From assembly GCA_023403375.1 (NCBI GenBank), contig JAEYEN010000031.1:1-24368 (forward strand): a stretch of DNA of 24,368 nt, in the 5' to 3' direction. This DNA comes from Bacillota bacterium. Lineage in GTDB: Bacteria > Bacillota > Clostridia > Christensenellales > Borkfalkiaceae. The notes below the pieces were generated by a model. The model was not told the origin of the DNA and made no database searches. It was given only the letters and a program-made list of their open reading frames with translations. Made by a program: the position numbers and the translations under genes. Of the stretch, positions 1-6,278 are shown in pieces (position 1 is the first letter of the stretch; the number at the start of each line of letters is the position of its first letter).

Positions 1-1202
1 CGTTAAAACAGCAGGCGGAATCCGACTTGCTTAAAAAACAACGCGACGAACTTTCCGCACTCAATACCGAATTACAGGTTAAATGTACTGAACTCAAAGC
101 GGACATAACTTCGTTAAACGAAGACAACGCAAGGCTTACCGCGGCGATTGAAGACGCTAAAAACACCGTCGAAAGGCTTAAAAAGAGCAATGCTGGGGCG
201 GCAGACATCATCGAAAACCTGAAACTCGAACAGGAGAAAGTCGCGCTTACCAAAGAAGAACAGGATTACGTCAACGGCATAAGAACCGAAATAGACAATA
301 TAGAAGGTTATAAAGTAGGGTTAAAAGACAAACTCAACAAGAACGACGAGATAAAACGCGCCACTACCGAACAGTTAAACGAACTTACCGATAAAAAGCA
401 TGCCGAAGAAATCGCGCTGACAAAAATAGACTCCGACTTGGAGTATATGCAGCAAAGCATTTGGGAAGATTATCAGGAAACCTACGAAACGGCTTCTAAA
501 ATAAAGGAAGAGAACTACGACGAAAAGGCGGGCGAACAAGAGATTATAAGGCTCAGAAAACGCCGTTCGGCACTCGGAACAATCAACGGTTCGGCAATAG
601 AAGACTATAAACTCGTAAAAGAAAAATACGACAAGATGGTTTCCGATAAAGAAGATTTGGAAAAAGCCGAAAACGACATAAAAGAAGCAATCGATAAAAT
701 CAAAGAAGAAATGCTTACCAAGTTCGACGAAGGCTTTACCAAAATAAACGAAAACTTCCAGAGAATATTCAAAGAGTTGTTCGGCGGCGGCAGGGCTATG
801 CTGGAACTCGATTATTCCGAAGTGGACGATAAGTTGGAAGCAGGCATAGAAATAATCGCCGAACCCCCGGGAAAGAAACTTCAAAAACTTTCGCTTTTAT
901 CGGGCGGAGAAAAGGCGCTTACCGCTATCGCCATTCTGTTTGCGATTTTAAAACTTCGTCCTATGCCGTTCTGCGTGCTGGACGAAATAGAAGCGGCGCT
1001 TGACGAAGCAAACGTAGACAGATTCGCAAGGTACCTTAAAAAATTCTCCGAAGAAACGCAGTTCATAGTCATAACGCACAGAAAACCGACGATGGAACTT
1101 GCAGACGCACTGTTCGGCGTTACCATGCAGGAAAAGGGCGTCAGTAAAACGGTTTCGGTCAAACTTTCCGACGTGGAAAATATCGACGACCAACTTGCCT
1201 GA
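1..1202 (+). CDS. smc: Chromosome segregation ATPase SMC, C-terminal part (5' end outside window)
   Basis: The reading frame is open from base 3, so this is the 3' part of a longer gene. About the first 250 visible residues are highly charged, Glu/Lys-rich heptad-like sequence typical of the SMC coiled-coil arm. The C-terminal ATPase lobe follows: the ABC signature LSGGEKALTA, then a Walker B stretch ending in VLDEIEAALDEANV, and a switch His in VITHRKPTM. SMC dimers, with ScpA and ScpB, bind and organise DNA near the origin and help chromosomes segregate; the C-terminal lobe pairs with the absent N-terminal Walker A lobe to hydrolyse ATP. The next gene, ftsY, is the usual smc neighbour in Bacillota, which supports SMC over RecN or SbcC. 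No terminator is evident just after the stop. Identity is very secure; only the N-terminal part is missing. Confidence 0.97.
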   Translation, partial: LKQQAESDLLKKQRDELSALNTELQVKCTELKADITSLNEDNARLTAAIEDAKNTVERLKKSNAGAADIIENLKLEQEKVALTKEEQDYVNGIRTEIDNIEGYKVGLKDKLNKNDEIKRATTEQLNELTDKKHAEEIALTKIDSDLEYMQQSIWEDYQETYETASKIKEENYDEKAGEQEIIRLRKRRSALGTINGSAIEDYKLVKEKYDKMVSDKEDLEKAENDIKEAIDKIKEEMLTKFDEGFTKINENFQRIFKELFGGGRAMLELDYSEVDDKLEAGIEIIAEPPGKKLQKLSLLSGGEKALTAIAILFAILKLRPMPFCVLDEIEAALDEANVDRFARYLKKFSEETQFIVITHRKPTMELADALFGVTMQEKGVSKTVSVKLSDVENIDDQLA

Positions 1203-1290
1203 TTTCCGATTGTAAAAAAACACAATGTAAAAAACGCCTGCACGGATAAAAACGTTTATATAAAAGAGAATAAAGAAAGTATAAATAACA

Positions 1291-1319
1291 GTTTAAGCGT
1301 GCGGAAAGCCGACTTAAAC
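1291..1319. repeat. Inverted repeat in smc-ftsY spacer
   Basis: GTTTAAG (1291-1297) and CTTAAAC (1313-1319) are perfect reverse complements with 15 bases between them. Inside, CGG (1302-1304) and CCG (1309-1311) can pair around an AAAG tetraloop, giving a two-part hairpin with an unequal internal loop. No T-run follows on either strand, so it is not an ordinary terminator. It could be an RNA processing site, an operator or chance. Confidence 0.4.
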
Positions 1320-1429
1320 GAAAAACAGGACTAAATAAAACGCCTTATAGAACAAAATGCCGCAAACGGTATATTGGAATAGCGGAAAAGGGGCGGGCGC
1401 GCGGCAAAACAGAAACTGCAAAGCCGCAA

Positions 1430-1488
1430 AAAACCGCCGTATGAAAACCGCCGTATGAAAAACGCCGCAAGTAAAAAGCCGCACGCAG
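1430..1488. repeat. Short tandem repeat, 14-16 base units
   Basis: Two identical adjacent copies of AAAACCGCCGTATG occupy 1430-1443 and 1444-1457. They are followed by two decayed units, AAAAACGCCGCAAGT (1458-1472) and AAAAAGCCGCACGCAG (1473-1488). Looser A-run plus GCC-type words continue upstream to about 1335. The unit length is not a multiple of three and the array sits just before the ftsY Shine-Dalgarno site. Confidence 0.7.
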
Positions 1489-1526
1489 AATTGTTGCGGA
1501 AAGGGCAGAGAACAAGGATTTGGTAT

Positions 1527-2423
1527 ATGGGATTATTCGGTAAACTTAAAAACGTATTGAAAAAAACGCGAGACGGGCTTTCCAAAAAACTCAACGACCT
1601 GTTTGCAAGGAACAAACTCGGCGAAGAGTTTTACGAAGATTTGGAAGACATTCTTATATCGTCGGACGTTTCCGTTTCTACCACTATGGAGATTGTGGAA
1701 GAGATAAAAGAAGTCGCGGTTAAAGAAAAATGCCGCGACAAAGATTACGTTATAGACTTGCTGAAAAAAGAATTATACGAAACTTTGTCTTATGCGGATA
1801 AACCCGAAATTGCGTTTCCCGCCGTTATTATGGTGGTTGGCGTAAACGGCGTTGGCAAAACCACCACGATAGGTAAACTTGCAAACAAATTCAGAAGCGA
1901 AGGAAAAAGCGTAACAATCGCCGCGGCGGATACGTTCAGGGCGGCGGCTTCGGACCAACTTTCGGTATGGGCGGAGAGAGCCAAAGTGCGTATTATCAAG
2001 CACGACGAGGGGGCAGACGCTTCCGCAGTGGTGTTCGACGCGATTACTTCCGCCAAAGCCAAAAAGACGGACGTTCTGATAATAGATACTGCCGGCAGAC
2101 TTCACGTTAAGGCTAACTTAATGGAAGAACTTAAAAAGATGGACCGCGTTATAAAAAGAGAATTCCCCGAAGCAAATTACTATAAACTTATCGTTTTAGA
2201 CGCAACTACCGGTCAGAACGCGTCAAGTCAGGTAGAAGTTTTCGGAGAAGCGGTAGGACTTGACGGTATTATTTTAACTAAACTCGACGGAACGGCAAAG
2301 GGCGGATTTATAATCTCGCTGTCTTACGAGCAGGAAGTTCCGGTCGTTTACGTCGGTACGGGCGAAAAAATAGACGATATAGAAGAGTTCGACGCAAAAG
2401 AATTTGTGGAAGAATTGTTTTAA
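1527..2423 (+). CDS. ftsY: Signal recognition particle receptor FtsY
   Basis: This is the membrane-associated SRP receptor GTPase that docks ribosome-SRP complexes at the Sec translocon, 298 residues with this start. The N-terminal helical N domain (about residues 1-85) is followed by the NG GTPase: P-loop GVNGVGKTTT from residue 105, the DTAGRL G3 motif, TKLDGTAKGG (G4 region), and a C-terminal amphipathic end. The Asp-rich A domain seen in Escherichia coli is essentially absent, as in short Bacillota forms. The ATG at 1527 was chosen because AAGGA lies 8 bases upstream and the protein then begins MGLFGKLK, a common FtsY N-terminus that can bind membrane. A longer version from 1455 is open but unsupported. 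It is distinguished from the paralogue Ffh at 2935 by the lack of a Met-rich M domain. Confidence 0.96.
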   Translation: MGLFGKLKNVLKKTRDGLSKKLNDLFARNKLGEEFYEDLEDILISSDVSVSTTMEIVEEIKEVAVKEKCRDKDYVIDLLKKELYETLSYADKPEIAFPAVIMVVGVNGVGKTTTIGKLANKFRSEGKSVTIAAADTFRAAASDQLSVWAERAKVRIIKHDEGADASAVVFDAITSAKAKKTDVLIIDTAGRLHVKANLMEELKKMDRVIKREFPEANYYKLIVLDATTGQNASSQVEVFGEAVGLDGIILTKLDGTAKGGFIISLSYEQEVPVVYVGTGEKIDDIEEFDAKEFVEELF

Positions 2424-2425
2424 TC

Positions 2426-2471
2426 GGTAAAAATCCGATTGATTGAAACTTAACAGGTAAAAAATCGATTG
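2426..2471. repeat. Direct repeat pair after ftsY
   Basis: GGTAAAAATCCGATTG (2426-2441) and GGTAAAAAATCGATTG (2456-2471) match at 15 of 16 positions and start 30 bases apart. The first copy also forms a small hairpin with the ftsY end (AATCGG 2422-2427 with CCGATT 2435-2440), but no T-run follows. Confidence 0.5.
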
Positions 2472-2560
2472 GCAAACCTTGTTTTGCGAAGAAACTGTTT
2501 TTGATTTGGTTTTATTTTAATAAAAAATAAGCCTCCTACGTAATAGGCGCTTAAAAACGC

Positions 2561-2589
2561 TTGACAATAAAATAAATAAACATTATAAT
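2561..2589 (+). promoter_or_regulatory. Consensus sigma-A promoter for ylxM-ffh unit
   Basis: A perfect -35 box TTGACA (2561-2566) and a perfect -10 box TATAAT (2584-2589) are separated by exactly 17 bases. This is the strongest promoter match in the window. The predicted start site falls near 2595-2597, which places it inside the first arm of the hairpin at 2593-2618. Confidence 0.9.
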
Positions 2590-2592
2590 AAC

Positions 2593-2625
2593 GGTGTAAA
2601 GTAAAAATGCTTTACACCTTTTTTA
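2593..2625 (+). terminator. Terminator-like hairpin at the transcription start of ylxM
   Basis: GGTGTAAAG (2593-2601) pairs perfectly with CTTTACACC (2610-2618) around an 8-base loop, and a run of six T follows. In form this is a textbook intrinsic terminator. It could end readthrough from ftsY, act as an attenuator for the promoter immediately upstream, or form a 5' stabilising stem. A start at about 2596 would leave only the inner 6 base pairs, so its action on transcripts from that promoter is uncertain. Confidence 0.75.
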
Positions 2626-2633
2626 TCGGTTAG
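2607..2633 (+). CDS. Possible 8-residue leader peptide (MLYTFFIG)
   Basis: An ATG in the loop of the 2593-2618 hairpin opens a mini-ORF of eight codons ending at TAG 2631-2633, two bases before the ylxM ATG. Its codons cover the 3' arm of the stem and the T-run, so a translating ribosome would open the hairpin. ylxM has no properly spaced Shine-Dalgarno site, so re-initiation from this stop is conceivable. The mini-ORF's own ribosome site is weak. This is inference from position only. Confidence 0.25.
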   Translation: MLYTFFIG

Positions 2634-2635
2634 GT

Positions 2636-2935
2636 ATGGAAAAAGATTTAAGCGTAGCAGGACTTTTCGAGGTCTATAAAGAACTGCTTACCGAGAAGCA
2701 GAGAAATATTTTTTCGGCTTACTATATGTACGATTTGTCGTTGTCGGAGATTGCGGAAAGCGAAGGGACGACAAGGCAAAGCGTTTCGGAAGCGTTAAAG
2801 AAAGTGAAAGACAAGTTAAACGGGTTTGAGAAGAAACTTCGTCTTAAAGAGATAACCGATAACATTTACGCTCTTTCGGAAAGCGTGAGCGATGAAGAGC
2901 TTGCCGCAAAATTAAAGGAAACGATAGGTATATAA
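2636..2935 (+). CDS. ylxM: YlxM family HTH protein, SRP accessory (UPF0122)
   Basis: A 99-residue protein with a sigma-70 region-4-like helix-turn-helix: LTEKQRNIFSAYYMYDLSLS followed by EIAESEGTTRQSVSEALKKV. The C-terminal half is charged and helical. The family (UPF0122) is nearly always next to ffh; streptococcal YlxM has been reported to bind SRP components and modulate SRP GTPase activity, so a role in SRP assembly is more likely than classical gene regulation. The stop TAA shares its last base with the ffh ATG (TAATG), implying translational coupling. The start lacks a well-placed Shine-Dalgarno site: AGG at 2632-2634 is too close. No in-frame start codon lies between the upstream stop at 2597 and this ATG. 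Family assignment is firm; the precise role is not. Confidence 0.93.
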   Translation: MEKDLSVAGLFEVYKELLTEKQRNIFSAYYMYDLSLSEIAESEGTTRQSVSEALKKVKDKLNGFEKKLRLKEITDNIYALSESVSDEELAAKLKETIGI

Positions 2936-4257
2936 TGGCACTTTTTTCCGGATTGTCCGAAAAATTAAATCATATTTTTTCTAAACTTACCAAGCACGGC
3001 AGACTTACGGAGTTAGAGATAAAAACCGCAATGCGTGAAGTGCGTATCGCGCTTCTGGAAGCGGACGTTAATATATCCGTAGTCAAGCAATTCGTTGCGA
3101 AAGTCAGCGAGCGCGCGGTCGGGCAGGAAATCTTAAAAAGTTTAAGCCCCACGCAGCAAGTCATAAAAATCGTAAACGAAGAACTTATCGCGCTGATGGG
3201 TGCGGAAAACAGCAAACTTGCGGTATCCAGCGCGCCGCCCACCGTTATTATGATGGCAGGGCTTCAAGGCGCGGGTAAAACCACGTTGTGCGGAAAACTT
3301 GCGCTGTTACTTAAAAAACAGGGTAAAAAACCCCTTCTCGTCGCTTGCGACGTATATCGTCCGGCGGCTATAAACCAACTCAAAGTAGTGGGCAAAAACG
3401 CCGATTGTCAGGTTTTTGAAAAAGGGCAGGGCGACCCCGTTAAAATAGCGAAAGAAGGCGTTGCCTACGCTAAGTCCTACGGGTTCGACACGGTTATAAT
3501 CGATACCGCCGGCAGACTTCAAATCGACGAAGATTTGATGAAAGAGTTGGAAAAAATCAAGGAGCAGGTAAACCCCGCCGAAATTTTGCTTGTCGTAGAC
3601 GCTATGACGGGGCAGGTCGCGGTAGAAGTGGCGGATACCTTTAACAAGCGGCTCGAAGTTACCGGACTTGTGCTTACAAAACTTGACGGCGACACCAGAG
3701 GCGGCGCAACGCTTTCGATGAAAGCGGTAACGGGTAAACCCATAAAATTCTGTTCGGTCGGTGAAAAATTAGGAGATTTGGAACCCTTTTATCCTGACAG
3801 AATGGCCAACCGTATTTTGGGAATGGGCGACGTTTTGTCGCTTATAGAAAAAGCGCAGGACGCGGTTACCGAAGAACAGGCGAAGAAAATGGAGAAGAAG
3901 TTCAGGGAGAATTCCTTTACTCTCGACGATTATCTGACGCAGTTCGAAACGATGAAAAAAATGGGCGGTCTTAAAGACGTTATGGCTATGCTTCCGAATA
4001 TGGGCGGCATGGGCGGTAAGTTTAAGATTAGGGAAGAAGACATAGACGAAAAGAAAATGCTTTCGATGAAAGCGGTGATACAGTCTATGACGATGAAAGA
4101 GCGGTCTAACCCGCAGATAATCAACTCTTCCAGAAAGCAACGTATCGCAAAAGGCAGCGGAACTTCGGTGCAGGAAGTTAACAGGGTGCTTAAACAGTTT
4201 GAACAGACCAAACAAATGATGAAACAAATGAAGAACAATAAAATGTTCAAGTTTTAA
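2935..4257 (+). CDS. ffh: Signal recognition particle protein Ffh (SRP54)
   Basis: The cytoplasmic GTPase subunit of SRP, which binds signal sequences emerging from ribosomes and, with 4.5S/scRNA, hands them to FtsY. The 440 residues match the usual length. The N domain (about 1-85) is followed by the G domain with P-loop GLQGAGKTT from residue 109, DTAGRLQIDEDL (G3) and TKLDGDTRGG (G4). The M domain (about 300-440) contains the Met-rich signal-binding groove, NMGGMGGKFK, the RNA-binding SSRKQRIAKGSGTSVQEVNR helix-turn-helix, and a Met/Lys tail ending NNKMFKF. It overlaps ylxM by one base. The scRNA gene itself is not in the window. The downstream rpsP has its own AGGAG site and the spacing is short, so the two are probably cotranscribed. 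Confidence 0.98.
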   Translation: MALFSGLSEKLNHIFSKLTKHGRLTELEIKTAMREVRIALLEADVNISVVKQFVAKVSERAVGQEILKSLSPTQQVIKIVNEELIALMGAENSKLAVSSAPPTVIMMAGLQGAGKTTLCGKLALLLKKQGKKPLLVACDVYRPAAINQLKVVGKNADCQVFEKGQGDPVKIAKEGVAYAKSYGFDTVIIDTAGRLQIDEDLMKELEKIKEQVNPAEILLVVDAMTGQVAVEVADTFNKRLEVTGLVLTKLDGDTRGGATLSMKAVTGKPIKFCSVGEKLGDLEPFYPDRMANRILGMGDVLSLIEKAQDAVTEEQAKKMEKKFRENSFTLDDYLTQFETMKKMGGLKDVMAMLPNMGGMGGKFKIREEDIDEKKMLSMKAVIQSMTMKERSNPQIINSSRKQRIAKGSGTSVQEVNRVLKQFEQTKQMMKQMKNNKMFKF

Positions 4258-4287
4258 TAAAGAAAAATTTTTTAGGAGATAAAAACA

Positions 4288-4581
4288 ATGGCAGTAAAAA
4301 TGAGATTAACCAGAATGGGCGACAAGAAATCCCCCTTCTACCGTATCGTAATCACCGACAGCAAAAACGCACGCGACGGCGCTTACATCGACAAAGTAGG
4401 ACATTATAATCCTACCGTAAACCCCGCAGAAATCGTTATCGACGAAGCGAAAGCGAAAGACTGGATTGCAAAGGGCGTTCAACCCACCGAAACGGTAAAG
4501 AGCATTCTTATCAACAAGGGAATTATACCCAAGCCCGCAAAACTTTCGCCTTCTAAAACCAAAGTAAGAAAATCCAAATAA
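4288..4581 (+). CDS. rpsP: 30S ribosomal protein bS16
   Basis: A small basic protein of 97 residues that binds 16S rRNA early in 30S assembly. The N-terminus MAVKMRLTRMGDKKSPFYRI and the following DSKNARDGAYIDKVGHYNP are hallmark bS16 sequence, and the C-terminus is Lys-rich. The ATG at 4288 has a good AGGAG site (around 4275). It follows ffh by 30 bases and precedes khpA, the standard order in Bacillota. Maturation factor RimM, which binds the 30S head, is encoded just beyond the next terminator. Confidence 0.98.
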   Translation: MAVKMRLTRMGDKKSPFYRIVITDSKNARDGAYIDKVGHYNPTVNPAEIVIDEAKAKDWIAKGVQPTETVKSILINKGIIPKPAKLSPSKTKVRKSK

Positions 4582-4599
4582 TTTTTCAACGGTGGTATG

Positions 4600-4845
4600 A
4601 TGATAGAACTTATTAAATACGTTATCGGTACTTTTGCCGAAAAGCCGGAAGAAATCGATTACGACGTTGTAGAAAACGGCAAAGACGTAACGGTTACCGT
4701 AACTCTTTCCGACAGCGATATGGGCAAAGTAATCGGCAGACAGGGCAAAATCGTCAAAGCGCTTCGCACGCTTGTTCGCGCAGGTTCGCTTAAAGAAAAC
4801 AAAAAATATAATATCGAAATAAAGGAACGCGGGGAAAAGGAATAA
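4600..4845 (+). CDS. khpA: KhpA, KH-domain RNA-binding protein (YlqC)
   Basis: An 81-residue protein made almost entirely of one KH domain. The GxxG RNA-binding loop is visible in MGKVIGRQGKIVKALRTLVR. KhpA forms a complex with KhpB (Jag/EloR) and binds many RNAs, with effects on cell division and envelope in streptococci; that is family knowledge. Two ATGs lie in tandem (4597 and 4600). GGTGG at 4591-4595 suits the second better, giving MIELIKYV, which also matches family N-termini. The stop codon (4843-4845) lies in the loop of the terminator at 4831-4853, and the last codons form its left arm. Confidence 0.95.
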   Translation: MIELIKYVIGTFAEKPEEIDYDVVENGKDVTVTVTLSDSDMGKVIGRQGKIVKALRTLVRAGSLKENKKYNIEIKERGEKE

Positions 4846-4865
4846 TTTTCCCCATTTCTTTATAT
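4831..4865 (+). terminator. Intrinsic terminator overlapping the khpA 3' end
   Basis: GGGGAAAA (4831-4838) pairs perfectly with TTTTCCCC (4846-4853) around a 7-base loop, followed by a T-rich tract. The khpA stop codon is inside the loop. It marks the end of the ylxM-ffh-rpsP-khpA unit and separates it from rimM. Confidence 0.85.
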
Positions 4866-4912
4866 TGATTTTTTTCGTTTTTGCTTTTTGTAAAGAAAGC
4901 AAGTTTCTTTTG

Positions 4913-4963
4913 TCGAAAGCGTTCTCGTATCGAAAACGTTTTCATATTAAAAGCGTTTTATCG
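4913..4963. repeat. Three 17-bp tandem units, each near-palindromic
   Basis: Units at 4913-4929, 4930-4946 and 4947-4963 follow the pattern TCGAAAACGTTTTCATA with variation. The middle unit contains GAAAACGTTTTC, a perfect 12-base palindrome; the flanking units carry imperfect versions (CGAAAGCGTTCTCG and TTAAAAGCGTTTTA). Such tandem dyads could be a protein-binding array or a by-product of slippage. They lie in the khpA-rimM spacer. Confidence 0.55.
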
Positions 4964-4984
4964 TGCGGAAGACGGGGGCAATCG

Positions 4985-5089
4985 ACTTTAAAAAGAAAAC
5001 GCAAAGACATAAAAAAATATAAAAAAGATATAAAGAATATAACAAAGAATTTAACAATATAAATAAAAAATAGAATAAAAGGAAAAAGG
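4985..5089. repeat. A-rich quasi-periodic tract before rimM
   Basis: From about 4985 the top strand is nearly all A with regularly placed TAT/GAT/AAT steps about 9-13 bases apart (ATAAAAAAATATAAAAAAG and similar words), ending in GGAAAAAGG at 5081-5089. Phased A-tracts of this kind can bend DNA. Several TATAAA-like words occur, but no convincing -35/-10 pair was found. Confidence 0.4.
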
Positions 5090-5095
5090 TAAGCC

Positions 5096-5109
5096 TTTCG
5101 GCGCCGAAA
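5096..5109. promoter_or_regulatory. 14-bp perfect palindrome at the rimM ribosome-site position
   Basis: TTTCGGCGCCGAAA reads identically on both strands and ends 6 bases before the rimM ATG, where a Shine-Dalgarno site would be expected. An alternative hairpin, AAAGG (5085-5089) with CCTTT (5094-5098), shares bases with it, so the two folds exclude each other. It may be an operator or an RNA switch. Confidence 0.45.
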
Positions 5110-5115
5110 CAACTT

Positions 5116-5622
5116 ATGGAAGAATTTTTAAGAATAGGACTTATAACCAAGCCGCAGGGCATAAAGGGAGAACTTAAAGTAAATCCGCTGACCGACGACG
5201 TTACGAGATTTGAAAGGCTTAAAAAGGCGTATATTGACGGCAAAGAATACTTTGTAGAACAGGTAAGATACGGCGGAAACGCGGTATTGGTGGCGTTAAG
5301 GGGCGTTTCGGACAGAAATCATGCAGAACTTTTGCGCGGCAAATATATGACCGTCAAAAGAGAGGACGCCGTTAGTCTTGCGCCCGACAGTTATTTTATT
5401 ACCGACATAATCGGGTGCGAACTTTTTACCGAGAGCGGTAAAATAGGTGAGATAATTGACGTTACCAGCGCAAAGACCGACGTGTTTACGGCAAAGACGA
5501 CGGACGGCAGAATTCTGCGTTTTCCCTTCCTTACGGACGCAATAATAAACGTGGACGTGGAAAACAAAAAAATTACGTTAAAAGAAAAAAGGCTGGGAGA
5601 AATCGGCGTATATGAGAATTGA
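5116..5622 (+). CDS. rimM: Ribosome maturation factor RimM
   Basis: A 168-residue 16S processing factor that binds the 30S head (protein uS19) during assembly. The N-terminal RimM domain begins with RIGLITKPQGIKGELKVNPL, the family's signature, and the C-terminal half is a PRC-barrel domain (SYFITDIIGCELFTESGKIG and onward, about residues 92-165). Length is normal. There is no Shine-Dalgarno site in the normal window: GGAAAAAGG lies 26 bases upstream, with a palindrome in between, and no in-frame start codon is found just upstream. It overlaps trmD by 11 bases, so the two are coupled. The rimM-trmD order is universal in this gene neighbourhood. Confidence 0.95.
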   Translation: MEEFLRIGLITKPQGIKGELKVNPLTDDVTRFERLKKAYIDGKEYFVEQVRYGGNAVLVALRGVSDRNHAELLRGKYMTVKREDAVSLAPDSYFITDIIGCELFTESGKIGEIIDVTSAKTDVFTAKTTDGRILRFPFLTDAIINVDVENKKITLKEKRLGEIGVYEN

Positions 5623-6277
5623 TATTTTAACGCTTTTCCCCGAAATGTTCGTTCCGCTTAAAACGAGTATTATCGGCAGAGCGGTAAGCGACGGCAAAAT
5701 AGAAATAAACGTTTACGATATAAGAGAATATACTCTTGATAAGCACAAAAAATGCGACGACGCGCCTTTCGGCGGCGGTGCGGGTATGGTTATGATGGCG
5801 CAACCTATTGCGAGCGCAATTGACAGTATAGACGGCGAACATAAGGCAAGGCGAATTTTCCTGTCTCCGCGCGGCAGAGTTTTCAACCAGTCTGTTGTTA
5901 CCGAATATAGCAAAGAAGACAGGTTGTTGCTGCTTTGCGGTCATTACGAAGGGGTTGACCAGCGCGTTATAGACCTTTATATGGATGAAGAATTGTCCGT
6001 CGGCGATTACGTTCTGACGGGCGGAGAAATACCCGCCATGGCTGTGGCGGACGCCGTGTCAAGATACGTTGACGGCGTTATCAACGGAGAATCTTTGACG
6101 CAGGAAAGTTTTTCGGACGGAATGCTCGAATATCCGCAATATACCAGACCGCAGGTTTTTATGGGGGATAAGGTCCCCGACGTTTTAACAAGCGGAAACC
6201 ACGGCGAAATAGAAAAATGGAGAAGAAATCAGTCGGAGATTATAACCCGAAAAAATCGTCCCGACCTAATCAAATAA
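5612..6277 (+). CDS. trmD: tRNA (guanine-N1-)-methyltransferase TrmD
   Basis: Methylates G37 at N1, next to the anticodon, using S-adenosylmethionine, and so prevents +1 frameshifting. It begins MRIDILTLFPEMFVPL, typical of the family, and includes DDAPFGGGAGMVM, LSPRGRVFNQ and the trefoil-knot SAM site LLLCGHYEGVDQRV and SVGDYVLTGGE. The 221 residues are slightly shorter than many homologues (about 240), the C-terminal domain ending soon after KWRRNQSEIITRKNRPDL. The start overlaps rimM by 11 bases. rbgA follows after one base, whereas in B. subtilis rplS would come first. Confidence 0.97.
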   Translation: MRIDILTLFPEMFVPLKTSIIGRAVSDGKIEINVYDIREYTLDKHKKCDDAPFGGGAGMVMMAQPIASAIDSIDGEHKARRIFLSPRGRVFNQSVVTEYSKEDRLLLLCGHYEGVDQRVIDLYMDEELSVGDYVLTGGEIPAMAVADAVSRYVDGVINGESLTQESFSDGMLEYPQYTRPQVFMGDKVPDVLTSGNHGEIEKWRRNQSEIITRKNRPDLIK

Positions 6278-6278
6278 T

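Larger units (their letters stand above)
1203..1526. other. 324-base spacer between smc and ftsY, A-rich with short repeats
   Basis: No convincing gene is present. The spacer is A-rich with GCCG/CGCC islands. It holds an inverted repeat at 1291-1319 and a run of 14-16-base units from about 1430 to 1488. No clear promoter or T-run terminator was found. An in-frame ATG at 1455 would extend FtsY by 24 residues, but it lies inside the repeat and has no Shine-Dalgarno site. Confidence 0.7.

Noticed and set aside
1455..1526. N-terminal extension of FtsY from ATG 1455
   Set aside because: The ATG is part of a tandem repeat and has no Shine-Dalgarno site, whereas ATG 1527 has AAGGA and yields a typical MGLFGKLK start.
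2424..2635. scRNA/4.5S SRP RNA gene in the ftsY-ylxM spacer
   Set aside because: No GGAA/GNRA-capped SRP helix 8 or long hairpin is seen; the spacer is AT-rich with small repeats.
4865..5062. 65-codon open frame in the khpA-rimM spacer, TTG start
   Set aside because: It runs through the terminator T-tract, the 17-base repeats and the A-rich tract; its sequence is low-complexity Lys/Phe, there is no ribosome site, and it resembles no family.
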